Assembly (NCBI GenBank): GCA_041920215.1
Contig: JAYRSJ010000006.1
Span: 62,001-126,000 of the forward strand
From: JAYRSJ01 sp041920215
Lineage (GTDB): Bacteria; Pseudomonadota; Gammaproteobacteria; Burkholderiales; Burkholderiaceae_C
Direction: 5' to 3'
DNA length: 64,000 nucleotides
Below the pieces are notes generated by a model, which searched no databases, had not been told where the DNA came from, and saw only the letters and a list, made by a program, of their open reading frames with translations. Position 1 is the first letter of the stretch. Each line of letters begins with the position of its first letter. A program made the translations under genes and the position numbers. Positions 9,068 through 16,981 of this stretch are shown piece after piece.

Positions 9068-9340
9068 TCAGTTCACCGCGTCCTTGAGCGCCTTGCCGGG
9101 ACGGAACTTGGGCACCTTGGCCGACTTGATCTTGATCGTGTCGCCGGTGCGCGGGTTGCGACCGCTGCGCGCGGCGCGCTTGGTCACGCTGAAGGTGCCG
9201 AAGCCTACCAGAGAAACCGAGCCATTCTTCTTCAGCGTGGTCTTCACACCACCGATCAGCGCTTCGAGCGCACGACCGGCCGCCGCCTTGGAGATATCAG
9301 CCTGTTTGGCGATGTGCTCGATCAGTTCAGACTTGTTCAC
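9068..9340 (-). CDS. hupB: DNA-binding protein HU
   Basis: A 90-residue histone-like protein of the HU family, standard length. The N terminus MNKSELIEHIAKQADISKAA forms the dimerisation helices. The beta-arm motif GFGTFSVTKRAARSGRNPRTG and the C-terminal KVPKFRPGKALKDAVN are typical of HU rather than IHF. It bends and compacts DNA nonspecifically as a dimer. It lies upstream of tRNA-Val and ppiD, all on the minus strand. Confidence 0.96.
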   Translation of the reverse strand: MNKSELIEHIAKQADISKAAAGRALEALIGGVKTTLKKNGSVSLVGFGTFSVTKRAARSGRNPRTGDTIKIKSAKVPKFRPGKALKDAVN

Positions 9341-9509
9341 GAATACCCCCTTATGAAGCCGTGCGGAACCACGTCGAAACCCCGACCCAGCGGCAAGGCC
9401 GGCTGCGACGGGGAAGCGGATTCTAGACGCGAAAACTGCGCGATCTCAGCAGGGAGAGTCCGGATGCACAAGCCCCGAACGGACGCCTTCCGCACGCCGC
9501 TGCGCAAGC

Positions 9510-10076
9510 CTATTTGGCTCGGGCACGGATCTCCGGCAAGGCCTTTTGCAGGTAGTACACCATCGACCAGATGGTCAGCACGACGGCAGCCCAGAGCAGC
9601 CAGGTGCCCCACAGCCGGGTCGGGATCAGGTCGAACAACCGGCCGTCGAAAAGCAAAAACGGGATGGCCACCATCTGGGCTGTGGTCTTGAGCTTGCCGA
9701 CCATATGCACCGCGACGCTGCGCGAGGCGCCGATCTGCGCCATCCATTCCCGCAGCGCCGAGATCGCGATCTCACGGCCGATGATCACGAAGGCCACCAG
9801 CGCATTGACCCGCCCCAGCTCCAGCAGCACCAGCAGAGCGGCACAGACCAAGAACTTGTCGGCCACCGGATCCAGAAATGCGCCGAAAGACGAGGTCTGG
9901 TTGAGCTTGCGCGCCAGATAGCCATCCAGCCAGTCAGTCAGGGCCACCACAACGAAGAGCACGGTGGCGAACAGATTCTGATGTGCCGGAGTCAGGTCGA
10001 TATAGAACACCCCGACGATCAGCGGAATCGCGACGATGCGGGCCCAGGTCAGCAGCGTTGGCAGGGTGAAGAACAT
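9510..10076 (-). CDS. pgsA: CDP-diacylglycerol--glycerol-3-phosphate 3-phosphatidyltransferase
   Basis: Integral membrane enzyme of 188 residues that makes phosphatidylglycerol phosphate, the committed step to PG and cardiolipin. The CDP-alcohol phosphatidyltransferase signature is complete: DWLDGYLARKL, then GAFLDPVADK, giving the D-x2-DG-x2-AR-x8-G-x3-D-x3-D pattern. Several hydrophobic helices are visible. It lies 85 bases downstream of a small lipoprotein gene and uvrC on the same strand; uvrC-pgsA linkage is common in proteobacteria. Confidence 0.96.
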   Translation of the reverse strand: MFFTLPTLLTWARIVAIPLIVGVFYIDLTPAHQNLFATVLFVVVALTDWLDGYLARKLNQTSSFGAFLDPVADKFLVCAALLVLLELGRVNALVAFVIIGREIAISALREWMAQIGASRSVAVHMVGKLKTTAQMVAIPFLLFDGRLFDLIPTRLWGTWLLWAAVVLTIWSMVYYLQKALPEIRARAK

Positions 10077-10161
10077 GCCGGCATTGTGCCCAATTCCCGC
10101 AGGGGGCCGCCGCTGCCGCCAGCGGCTGTGGCGTTAATGCCTATGCACATCCAGGTCCGCA

Positions 10162-10719
10162 CTACTGATCGAGCGTGCGCGGCTTGAACTGGCGATGGTC
10201 GTTGAACAGAAAGGTCTCATTGAACTTCCACGGGCGCGGCAGACGCGAGACATCTCCAAAGGGCGCAGCCCGGTGCACCGCATCAATGGCCAGTTGCAAT
10301 GTGTCGATCGCCTGACCCGGACGGCGCAGCACAGCGATCTTGCGCACCGTACCGTTGGCATTGAGTTCGATCTCCAGCACCGGTATCGCCAGCAGCACAT
10401 CGGGCACCTCGCCCAGATACACCCGCCCGGGATTGGCCGCCACCAGACGCTCGGCAGCCTGCTGGCGCAGCTCCACCATGTTCCGAACCGTCCGCGGCGG
10501 CCCTAGCAAGACCTGACCCTTAGCGCCATCAGCGGCGGCGCCCTTCGGCGCATGAGTCGTGGCGGGTGTTCGCGGCGTTGCTGGCGTGGCTACCGGGGCG
10601 GTCGGCAACTGCGGCGGCCGCTGCACCGAACAGCCGGCCAGTGCGGCCATCAGGCCAGAAAGTGCCCAGCTACCAAGGCGTGCGGCGCGCAGGCGCCGGA
10701 CTCGTTCAATGCAGTACAC
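10162..10719 (-). CDS. Putative lipoprotein with TonB-C-like domain
   Basis: A 185-residue protein of unknown function. I choose the GTG start at 10719 because GGAGGAG lies eight bases upstream; longer in-frame starts would run out of frame through uvrC. A basic N terminus and hydrophobic stretch end in a lipobox ALAGC near residue 30. A Pro/Thr/Ala-rich linker follows (about 33-60). The C-terminal part (about 95-170), with IPVLEIELNANGTVRKIAVL and AIDAVHRAAPFG, resembles the C-terminal fold of energy-transducing TonB proteins, without an N-terminal membrane anchor of that type. It overlaps the end of uvrC by 14 bases. Confidence 0.7.
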   Translation of the reverse strand: MYCIERVRRLRAARLGSWALSGLMAALAGCSVQRPPQLPTAPVATPATPRTPATTHAPKGAAADGAKGQVLLGPPRTVRNMVELRQQAAERLVAANPGRVYLGEVPDVLLAIPVLEIELNANGTVRKIAVLRRPGQAIDTLQLAIDAVHRAAPFGDVSRLPRPWKFNETFLFNDHRQFKPRTLDQ

Positions 10720-12766
10720 GATAGATCTCCTCCGCCAACTCCCTGGATATGCCCTTGACGCTGCAGAGCTCCTCGACGCTGGCGCCCGCCACGCCGCGTA
10801 CACCGCCGAAGCGCTGCAGCAGCTGGGCGCGCTTCTTGGGGCCAACACCGGCGATCTCCTCCAGCCTCGAGCCGCCAGTGCGCACCGCCGCACGCTTGGC
10901 ACGCATGCCGGTGATCGCAAACCGATGGGCCTCGTCACGGATCTGCGCCACCAGCATCAGCGCCGCCGAATCGCGGCCCAGATAGACCTTGTCGCGCCCA
11001 TCGGCAAACACCAGCTCCTCCAGCCCCACCTTGCGGCCCTCGCCCTTCTCCACGCCGACGATCAACGCCAGGTCCAGACCCAGCTCCTCGAAAACCTCGC
11101 GAGCCATGGAAACCTGACCCTTGCCGCCGTCCACCAGCACCAGGTCCGGCAGCCGGCCACTGCCCAGCTGGGCCGCTTCGGCCAGCTTGCTGTAACGCCG
11201 CGTCAGCACCTGACGCATCGCCGCATAGTCGTCGCCACCGGTGATGCCCTCGATGTTGTAGCGCCGGTACTGGCTGCTCTGCATCTGGTGGCCCTCGAAA
11301 ACCACGCAGGACGCCATGGTCGATTCGCCCGCCGTATGGCTGATGTCGAAGCACTCGATGCGGAAACGCTCGGGCTCGGCCACACTCAGGTCCAGCGCAT
11401 CGATCAGCGCCCGGGTGCGGGCCTGCTGCGAGCCTTCCTCAGACAGCAGGCGCGCCAGCGCCAGTTCGGCCCCTTTGACGCACATCTCCTGCCAGATGCG
11501 GCGCTGACCACGCGGCTGGGCCTGCGTCGTGACCTTGTAGCCCGCCTGCGCGCTCAGCGCCTCGGCAAGGGCCGCATCAACCGCTTCGCTGACAACGATC
11601 AGCGATGGCACTTGTGCATCCAGATAGTGCTGGGCCATGAAGGCTTCCAGCACCTGGCGCTCGGCCGAAGCCGGCGCTCCACCGGCCTCGGCGCCCTCCT
11701 CTTCCTCGCCGAACTGCACCGCGGTGGCATCGTCCACATGCTTGGGGAAATAGGCTCGGTCACCCAGATGGCGCCCACCGCGGACCATGGCCAGATTGAC
11801 ACAGGCCCGCCCGCCCTGCACCTTGACCGCCAGAATGTCGACATCGCGGTCCCGGCCGGTCGCACTGTTCTCGTCCACCGACTGCTGCTGCAGCACCTTG
11901 GAGAGGGCACTGATCTGGTTGCGCACCTCGGCTGCCTGCTCGAACTGCAGCGCATCGGCATAGGCCATCATCTGGGCCCGCAGGCCCTCCATCACCGCTT
12001 CCGATTCGCCCAGCAGGAAGCGCTCGGCATTGCGCACATCGCGGCGATAGGCCTCGGTCTGCCCCTCAGGCACGCAAGGCCCCGAGCAGCGCCGAATCTG
12101 GAACAGCAGGCAGGGCCGGCTGCGGTTGTTGAAGACCGTGTCCTCGCAGCTGCGCAGACGGAACACCTTCTGGATCAGCTGTATCGATTCCTTGACCGCC
12201 CAGGCGCTGGGAAAAGGGCCGAAATAGCGGTGCCGCTTGTCGACTGCGCCGCGGTAATAGCTGACCCGCGGCCATTCGTGGCCGCTGAGCTTCAGGTAGG
12301 GATAGCTCTTGTCGTCGCGGAACAGGATGTTGAACCGCGGGTTCAAGGCCTTGATGAGATTGTTCTCCAGCAACAGGGCCTCGGCCTCGGTGCGCACCAC
12401 CGTGGTCTCCAGCCGGGCGATGCGAGCCACCATCATGCCGATGCGAGTGCCGCCATGGTCCTTCTGGAAATAGCTGGAGACCCGTTTCTTCAGGTTCTTG
12501 GCCTTGCCGACATAGAGCACCTGCTCATGTGCGTCGAAGTAGCGGTAGACACCCGGCAGACCCGGCAGGGCCGCCACCTCGGCCAGCACCCGCTCGCGCC
12601 GGGCCAGCGCCACCCGCTCCACCTCGGCAACACGGCTGGCCTCGGCCGCCTCGGCCGCCGCACGCTCCGCAGCCCACTGCGCCTCAGCCTGGGCGCCCAG
12701 CGCCTGGTGCTCGGCCGGCTGCGGTTCAGCGGACGTGTCGTTGGAAGAAGGGACTGGCGCTTGCAT
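10706..12766 (-). CDS. uvrC: Excinuclease ABC subunit UvrC
   Basis: Nucleotide excision repair endonuclease making both incisions around UvrB-bound lesions; 686 residues. The GIY-YIG domain (about 48-130: GVYRYFDAHEQVLYVGKAKNLKKRVSSYF) is followed by a UVR motif (AYADALQFEQAAEVRNQISALSK region), the RNase H-like C-terminal nuclease (ECFDISHTAGESTMASCVVF, LVLVDGGKGQ) and a helix-hairpin-helix tail (LEEIAGVGPKKRAQLLQRFGG). An Ala/Glu-rich extension of about 45 residues comes before the GIY-YIG domain and is longer than in E. coli UvrC. The start is the ATG at 12766, the last before the conserved region. Confidence 0.97.
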   Translation of the reverse strand: MQAPVPSSNDTSAEPQPAEHQALGAQAEAQWAAERAAAEAAEASRVAEVERVALARRERVLAEVAALPGLPGVYRYFDAHEQVLYVGKAKNLKKRVSSYFQKDHGGTRIGMMVARIARLETTVVRTEAEALLLENNLIKALNPRFNILFRDDKSYPYLKLSGHEWPRVSYYRGAVDKRHRYFGPFPSAWAVKESIQLIQKVFRLRSCEDTVFNNRSRPCLLFQIRRCSGPCVPEGQTEAYRRDVRNAERFLLGESEAVMEGLRAQMMAYADALQFEQAAEVRNQISALSKVLQQQSVDENSATGRDRDVDILAVKVQGGRACVNLAMVRGGRHLGDRAYFPKHVDDATAVQFGEEEEGAEAGGAPASAERQVLEAFMAQHYLDAQVPSLIVVSEAVDAALAEALSAQAGYKVTTQAQPRGQRRIWQEMCVKGAELALARLLSEEGSQQARTRALIDALDLSVAEPERFRIECFDISHTAGESTMASCVVFEGHQMQSSQYRRYNIEGITGGDDYAAMRQVLTRRYSKLAEAAQLGSGRLPDLVLVDGGKGQVSMAREVFEELGLDLALIVGVEKGEGRKVGLEELVFADGRDKVYLGRDSAALMLVAQIRDEAHRFAITGMRAKRAAVRTGGSRLEEIAGVGPKKRAQLLQRFGGVRGVAGASVEELCSVKGISRELAEEIYRVLH

Positions 12767-12801
12767 GGGCCGGCATTGTGCCGCCTGCCGATAATGCGGC
12801 G

Positions 12802-13857
12802 ATGCAAGCAAGGTGTTGGGATTTGTTCTGCCGGGTGATCGACAACTACGGCGATATCGGCGTGGCCTGGCGCCTGGCCCGCCAGCTGGCGGCTCGCGGT
12901 GAGCGGGTCCGGCTCTGGACCGACGATGCCAGCGCACTGAGCTGGATGGCACCGCAGGGTCTGCCGGCCGGCTTGGCGCTGCATCGCTGGGCCGAGGCCG
13001 ACGGCGCCACCGATGCCGGCGACGTGGTGATCGAGCTGTTCGGCTGCGATCCGCCGGCGGGCTTTGTGCAGCGCATGGCGGCGCGCCCGCAGCCCCCGCG
13101 GTGGATCAATCTCGAGTACCTCAGCGCCGAGGCCTATGTGGAGCGAAGCCATGGCCTGTGCTCGCCGCAGTTCAGCGGGCCGGCACGGGGGCTGGAGAAG
13201 CGCTTCTTCTACCCGGGCTTCACGCCGCACACCGGCGGCCTGCTGCGCGAGCCCGGGCTGCTCGAAGCCCAGCAGCGCTTCGACGCCGCAGCCTGGCGAG
13301 CAGCGCAAGGCATAGACGCACGCAGCGGCGAACGCCTAGTCAGCCTGTTCACCTACCCCAATGACGATCTGCCGCGGCTGCTGGAGCGTCTGGCCGGCAC
13401 ACCGAGCCTGCTGCTGGCCTGCCCTGGTGCCGCCCAGCAGGCGCTGGGTTGCCTGGGCCCGCTGCCGGCCGGTCTGCGCTGGCAAGCCCTGCCCTATCTG
13501 AGCCAGGACGACTACGACCACCTGCTCTGGGCCTGCGATCTGAACCTGGTGCGCGGCGAGGATTCCTTTGTGCGCGCCCAATGGGCTGGCAAACCCATGG
13601 TCTGGCAGATCTACCCTCAGACCGATGGCGCCCAGGGCCCGAAGCTGGAGGCCTTTCTTGATCGCTACCTGGATGACGCTGAGCCCGCCCTGGCGCTGGC
13701 GACCCGGCAGCTCTGGCGGGCTTGGAACGGCCTGGCTCCCTGGCCGGCGGACTTGCCGCCGATCAAGGCCGCCAGCAGCCATGCCAAGGCCTGGCGTGCG
13801 CATTTGGCAGCGCAGACCGACTTGCTCAGCCAAATGCTCGGCTGGCTGGGCAAATAA
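12802..13857 (+). CDS. earP: EF-P arginine rhamnosyltransferase EarP
   Basis: Glycosyltransferase of 351 residues (GT-B type) that transfers rhamnose from dTDP-L-rhamnose to Arg32 of elongation factor P. The N terminus shows RVIDNYGDIGVAWRLARQL, with Asp14 and Asp18 matching the catalytic aspartates of known EarP proteins. The C-terminal segment NLVRGEDSFVRAQWAGKPMV is the donor-binding and catalytic-Glu region. The start at 12802 lies just before this conserved beginning. It is directly upstream of efp, its substrate. dTDP-rhamnose synthesis genes are not in the window. Confidence 0.95.
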   Translation: MQARCWDLFCRVIDNYGDIGVAWRLARQLAARGERVRLWTDDASALSWMAPQGLPAGLALHRWAEADGATDAGDVVIELFGCDPPAGFVQRMAARPQPPRWINLEYLSAEAYVERSHGLCSPQFSGPARGLEKRFFYPGFTPHTGGLLREPGLLEAQQRFDAAAWRAAQGIDARSGERLVSLFTYPNDDLPRLLERLAGTPSLLLACPGAAQQALGCLGPLPAGLRWQALPYLSQDDYDHLLWACDLNLVRGEDSFVRAQWAGKPMVWQIYPQTDGAQGPKLEAFLDRYLDDAEPALALATRQLWRAWNGLAPWPADLPPIKAASSHAKAWRAHLAAQTDLLSQMLGWLGK

Positions 13858-13860
13858 GGC

Positions 13861-13866
13861 TAAAAT
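13861..13866 (+). promoter_or_regulatory. Candidate -10 element for efp with long leader
   Basis: TAAAAT in the context GGCTAAAATCG immediately after the earP stop, a common -10 form in betaproteobacteria. The region from here to the efp ATG (about 190 bases) holds no recognisable gene and would form a long 5' leader. No good -35 is visible, so this is tentative. Confidence 0.45.
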
Positions 13867-14054
13867 CGCCGGCTTTGCCGCGCCAAGGGAGAAGCCACAA
13901 GGGATCCGGGCGCGCGCTGGGAGCCCATCCGCCCATCCGGCAACGTGGTCAGTCGGTCGTCAAGACCGGCGCGCTGCCGCCATGAGCCGGGCCCGCTGCA
14001 CCGATGCGGCGGCCCGCAAGGCCCCAAGACTTCTCCCGCAGACTCGGAACACCT

Positions 14055-14609
14055 ATGAAGATCGCTCAAGAAATCCGCGCCGGCAACGTGATCATGCACG
14101 GCAAGGACCCCATGGTCGTGCTGAAGACCGAATACAGCCGCGGTGGCCGCAATGCCGCCACCGTGCGCATGAAGCTCAAGAGCCTGCTGAACAACTCCGG
14201 CACCGAAGTCGTGTTCAAGGCCGACGACAAAATGGACCAGATCATCCTGGACAAGAAGGAGTGCACCTACTCCTACTTTGCCGATCCGATGTATGTGTTC
14301 ATGGACACCGAGTACAACCAGTTCGAGGTCGAGGCCGAGAACATGGGCGACGCCATCAGCTATCTGCAAGACGGCATGGAAGTCGAAGTGGTGTTCTACG
14401 ACGGCAAGGCCATCTCGGTGGAACTGCCCACCAGCGTGGTGCGCGAAGTCACCTGGACTGAGCCGGCCGTCAAGGGCGACACCTCGGGCAAGGTGCTGAA
14501 GCCTGCCAAGATCGCCACCGGCTTCGAAGTGCCGGTGCCCATCTTCGTGGCCCAGGGCGACATGATCGAAATCGACACCCGCACCCACGAGTACCGCAAG
14601 CGCGTCTGA
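14055..14609 (+). CDS. efp: Elongation factor P, arginine-32 type
   Basis: Translation factor of 184 residues that relieves ribosome stalling at polyproline. Three beta domains are visible by family pattern: KOW-like N-terminal domain MKIAQEIRAGNVIMHGKDP, central domain and the C-terminal signature near IEIDTRTHEYRKRV. The loop residue at position 32 is Arg (YSRGGRNAAT), the residue rhamnosylated by EarP, rather than the lysine modified by EpmA/B. Together with earP immediately upstream this predicts rhamnosyl-EF-P. A terminator follows at 14657. Confidence 0.98.
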   Translation: MKIAQEIRAGNVIMHGKDPMVVLKTEYSRGGRNAATVRMKLKSLLNNSGTEVVFKADDKMDQIILDKKECTYSYFADPMYVFMDTEYNQFEVEAENMGDAISYLQDGMEVEVVFYDGKAISVELPTSVVREVTWTEPAVKGDTSGKVLKPAKIATGFEVPVPIFVAQGDMIEIDTRTHEYRKRV

Positions 14610-14656
14610 GCGTCGCCTGCTGGCGCCATTGGCGCCATTGGCAAGCAAGAAAAAAT

Positions 14657-14679
14657 AGGCACCTGAGGGTGCCTTTTTT
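14657..14679 (+). terminator. Rho-independent terminator after efp
   Basis: Perfect stem AGGCACC/GGTGCCT with loop TGAG, followed by five further Ts, 48 bases after the efp stop. It is preceded by an A run that could make it act weakly in reverse. Confidence 0.88.
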
Positions 14680-14740
14680 CTTGGCCGCAGGCGCTGGCTA
14701 TCATGCGCCGCACCACAAATCAGCGCCAGGTCGAAAGCCC

Positions 14741-16981
14741 ATGCGACAGTTCCTCGTCAGGTTCACCTTGTCATTGCTGCTGTTCGGTCTGTCCGCGGCC
14801 GCATCCGCCGCAGCGCTGAGGCTGGACCCGGCCGCGCTCGCCACGAGCATGCCCGAACTGGCCCGCGCCGCCCTGGCTCGCTACCAGGACGGCGATCCCG
14901 AGCGCCATCTGACGACCCGTCTGCGCCTGCAACTGGTGGCCGGGGAGCCGGCCGAGGCGCTGGTCACCCTCCAGGCCCTGCGCGAACTGCAGGCCCAACG
15001 GGGACAGACGGACGCTGACATATCGTTTCTGCAGTACGAGCTCTTTGCCCGCGCGCGTCTGGACAGTTTGGCGGCCGATAGCAGCTTCGAGCTGGCCTTC
15101 AAGGCTGCGTTTCGCCACCGCTTCAGTGGCCTGAGCGGGCCACAGGCCTACCGCGCCAGCCAGTCATTCAACTACGACCTGGCACGGGCCGAACAGGCGG
15201 TGCAACGCGGCCTGTCCGGCGTCAAGCCGGGTGAAGAACTCACACTCGATGCCGCCCTGCGCCTGCTGCGCGACTACCAGCCCTGGTGGGTCTACCAGGC
15301 CATCCTGCCGTTCGCCGTGCCCTTGCTCGCGGAGGACGAAGCCAGCCGCTACAGCGTGGAAGCCGTCCGCATCCGCTCGGGCAAGGCCAGCTTGTCGGCC
15401 TATGTGGTCCGACCCAGGAGTGTCAGCACGCCCCTGCCCGCCGCCCTGCTCTTCACCATCTACGCCGAGCCGCAACGCAGCTGGGCACCTGCCGTGCAGG
15501 CGGCGGCACGCGGCTATGCGGGTGTCATCGCCTTCTCACGCGGCAAGCTCGACAGCCCCGACACGGTCTTGCCCTATGAGCATGAGGCGACGGACGTCAA
15601 CGCCGTGATCGACTGGATCAGCAAGCAGCCCTGGAACGACGGTCGCGTGGCCATGTATGGCGGCAGCTATGAAGGCTTTGCACAGTGGGCCGCGCTGAAG
15701 CATCCGCATCCTGCGCTGAAGACCATCGTGCCCTATGTGGCGGCCATCCCGGGACTCGGCTTGCCGATGGAGAACAACGTCTTCCTGACCGCCAACTACG
15801 GCTGGGCCTTCTATGTGGGCAACAACCGCACCCTGGACCATCAGGTCTACAACGATCCGCAGCGCTGGAGCCAGCTGGCGGACCGCTGGTTCGAAAGCGG
15901 CCGCTCCCTGCGCGAGATCGACCGCGTCGACGGCACCCCCAATCCCTTGCTGCAACGCTGGCTGAAGCACCCGAGCTACGACGCCTATTGGCAGTCCATG
16001 GTGCCCTACGGCGCGGAATTTGCACGCATCAAGATCCCAGTGTTGAGCATCACCGGCTACTACGATGACGGCCAGATCTCGGCCATCGAGTATCTGAAGC
16101 AGCACTACCGGCACCAGCCGCAGGCCGAGCATTACCTGGTGATCGGTCCGTACGACCATTTCGGCGCCCAGTCCTTGCGCAAGCAGCCGGTGCTGCGCGG
16201 CTATGCGATCGACCCCGTGGCGCAGTTCGACACGCCTCGGCTGACCTTCGACTGGTTGGACCATGTGTTGCGCGGCGCCCCGCGGCCGGCCCTGCTGAAG
16301 GGCCGGATCAACTACCAGCTGATGGGGGCCAACCGCTGGGAGCACGCGGCCTCGCCGCAGGCGCTGGAACAGCATCCGCGCAGGCTCTATCTCGCCGGCA
16401 CGCGGCTGAGCGAGGACCGGCCCGGCCGGGCCGCGTCACGATCCCAGGCCGTGGACCTGAAAGATCGCCAGACCAGCCATAACGAGTACTACCCCAGCCC
16501 CATCGTTCGGCGCGAGCTGGACCCGGGCAATGGCCTGCTGTTCGTCAGCGAGCCCCTGGCCGAGGCCGCGACGCTGGCCGGGAGTTTCTCGGGCCGGCTG
16601 AACATCACGATCAACAAGCGCGATGTGGACCTGGGGCTGGTGCTGTATGAGCTGACACCCGCGGGCGAGTACATCCACCTGTCCTACTTCCTCGGCCGCG
16701 CCAGCTACGTGGCCGATATGAGCCGGCGCCGGCTGCTGACGCCAGGCCAGCCCACCGCCCTCGCCTTCAGCCGCACCCGCATGGTGGCGCGGGCGCTGCA
16801 AAAGGGCAGCCGCCTCGTGCTGATCGCCAACGTCAACAAGAACGCGGGCGCTGAGATCAACCATGGCACGGGCAAGCCTGTCAGTCTAGAAAGCGTGGCC
16901 GATGCCGGCGCGCCGCTGACGATACGCTGGCACAACGACAGCTACATCAGCCTGCCGCTTCAGGCCCCCGCCTCACGATAG
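14741..16981 (+). CDS. CocE/NonD-family serine hydrolase (S15-like), secreted
   Basis: A 746-residue alpha/beta hydrolase of the X-Pro dipeptidyl-peptidase/cocaine-esterase type. A signal peptide is visible (RQFLVRFTLSLLLFGLSAAASAA). An N-terminal helical region to about 200 precedes the hydrolase domain. The nucleophile elbow is MYGGSYEGFAQW (Ser about 309), the acid is likely in GYYDDGQ and the histidine in GPYDHFGAQ. The C-terminal jelly-roll domain (about 560-740) is typical. The start ATG follows the efp terminator. Its end overlaps the convergent acetolactate synthase by 22 bases. Acyl or peptide substrate is unknown. Confidence 0.85.
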   Translation: MRQFLVRFTLSLLLFGLSAAASAAALRLDPAALATSMPELARAALARYQDGDPERHLTTRLRLQLVAGEPAEALVTLQALRELQAQRGQTDADISFLQYELFARARLDSLAADSSFELAFKAAFRHRFSGLSGPQAYRASQSFNYDLARAEQAVQRGLSGVKPGEELTLDAALRLLRDYQPWWVYQAILPFAVPLLAEDEASRYSVEAVRIRSGKASLSAYVVRPRSVSTPLPAALLFTIYAEPQRSWAPAVQAAARGYAGVIAFSRGKLDSPDTVLPYEHEATDVNAVIDWISKQPWNDGRVAMYGGSYEGFAQWAALKHPHPALKTIVPYVAAIPGLGLPMENNVFLTANYGWAFYVGNNRTLDHQVYNDPQRWSQLADRWFESGRSLREIDRVDGTPNPLLQRWLKHPSYDAYWQSMVPYGAEFARIKIPVLSITGYYDDGQISAIEYLKQHYRHQPQAEHYLVIGPYDHFGAQSLRKQPVLRGYAIDPVAQFDTPRLTFDWLDHVLRGAPRPALLKGRINYQLMGANRWEHAASPQALEQHPRRLYLAGTRLSEDRPGRAASRSQAVDLKDRQTSHNEYYPSPIVRRELDPGNGLLFVSEPLAEAATLAGSFSGRLNITINKRDVDLGLVLYELTPAGEYIHLSYFLGRASYVADMSRRRLLTPGQPTALAFSRTRMVARALQKGSRLVLIANVNKNAGAEINHGTGKPVSLESVADAGAPLTIRWHNDSYISLPLQAPASR

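Noticed and set aside
10559..12838. 759-codon plus-strand frame
   Set aside because: Antisense shadow of uvrC, which is firmly identified on the minus strand.
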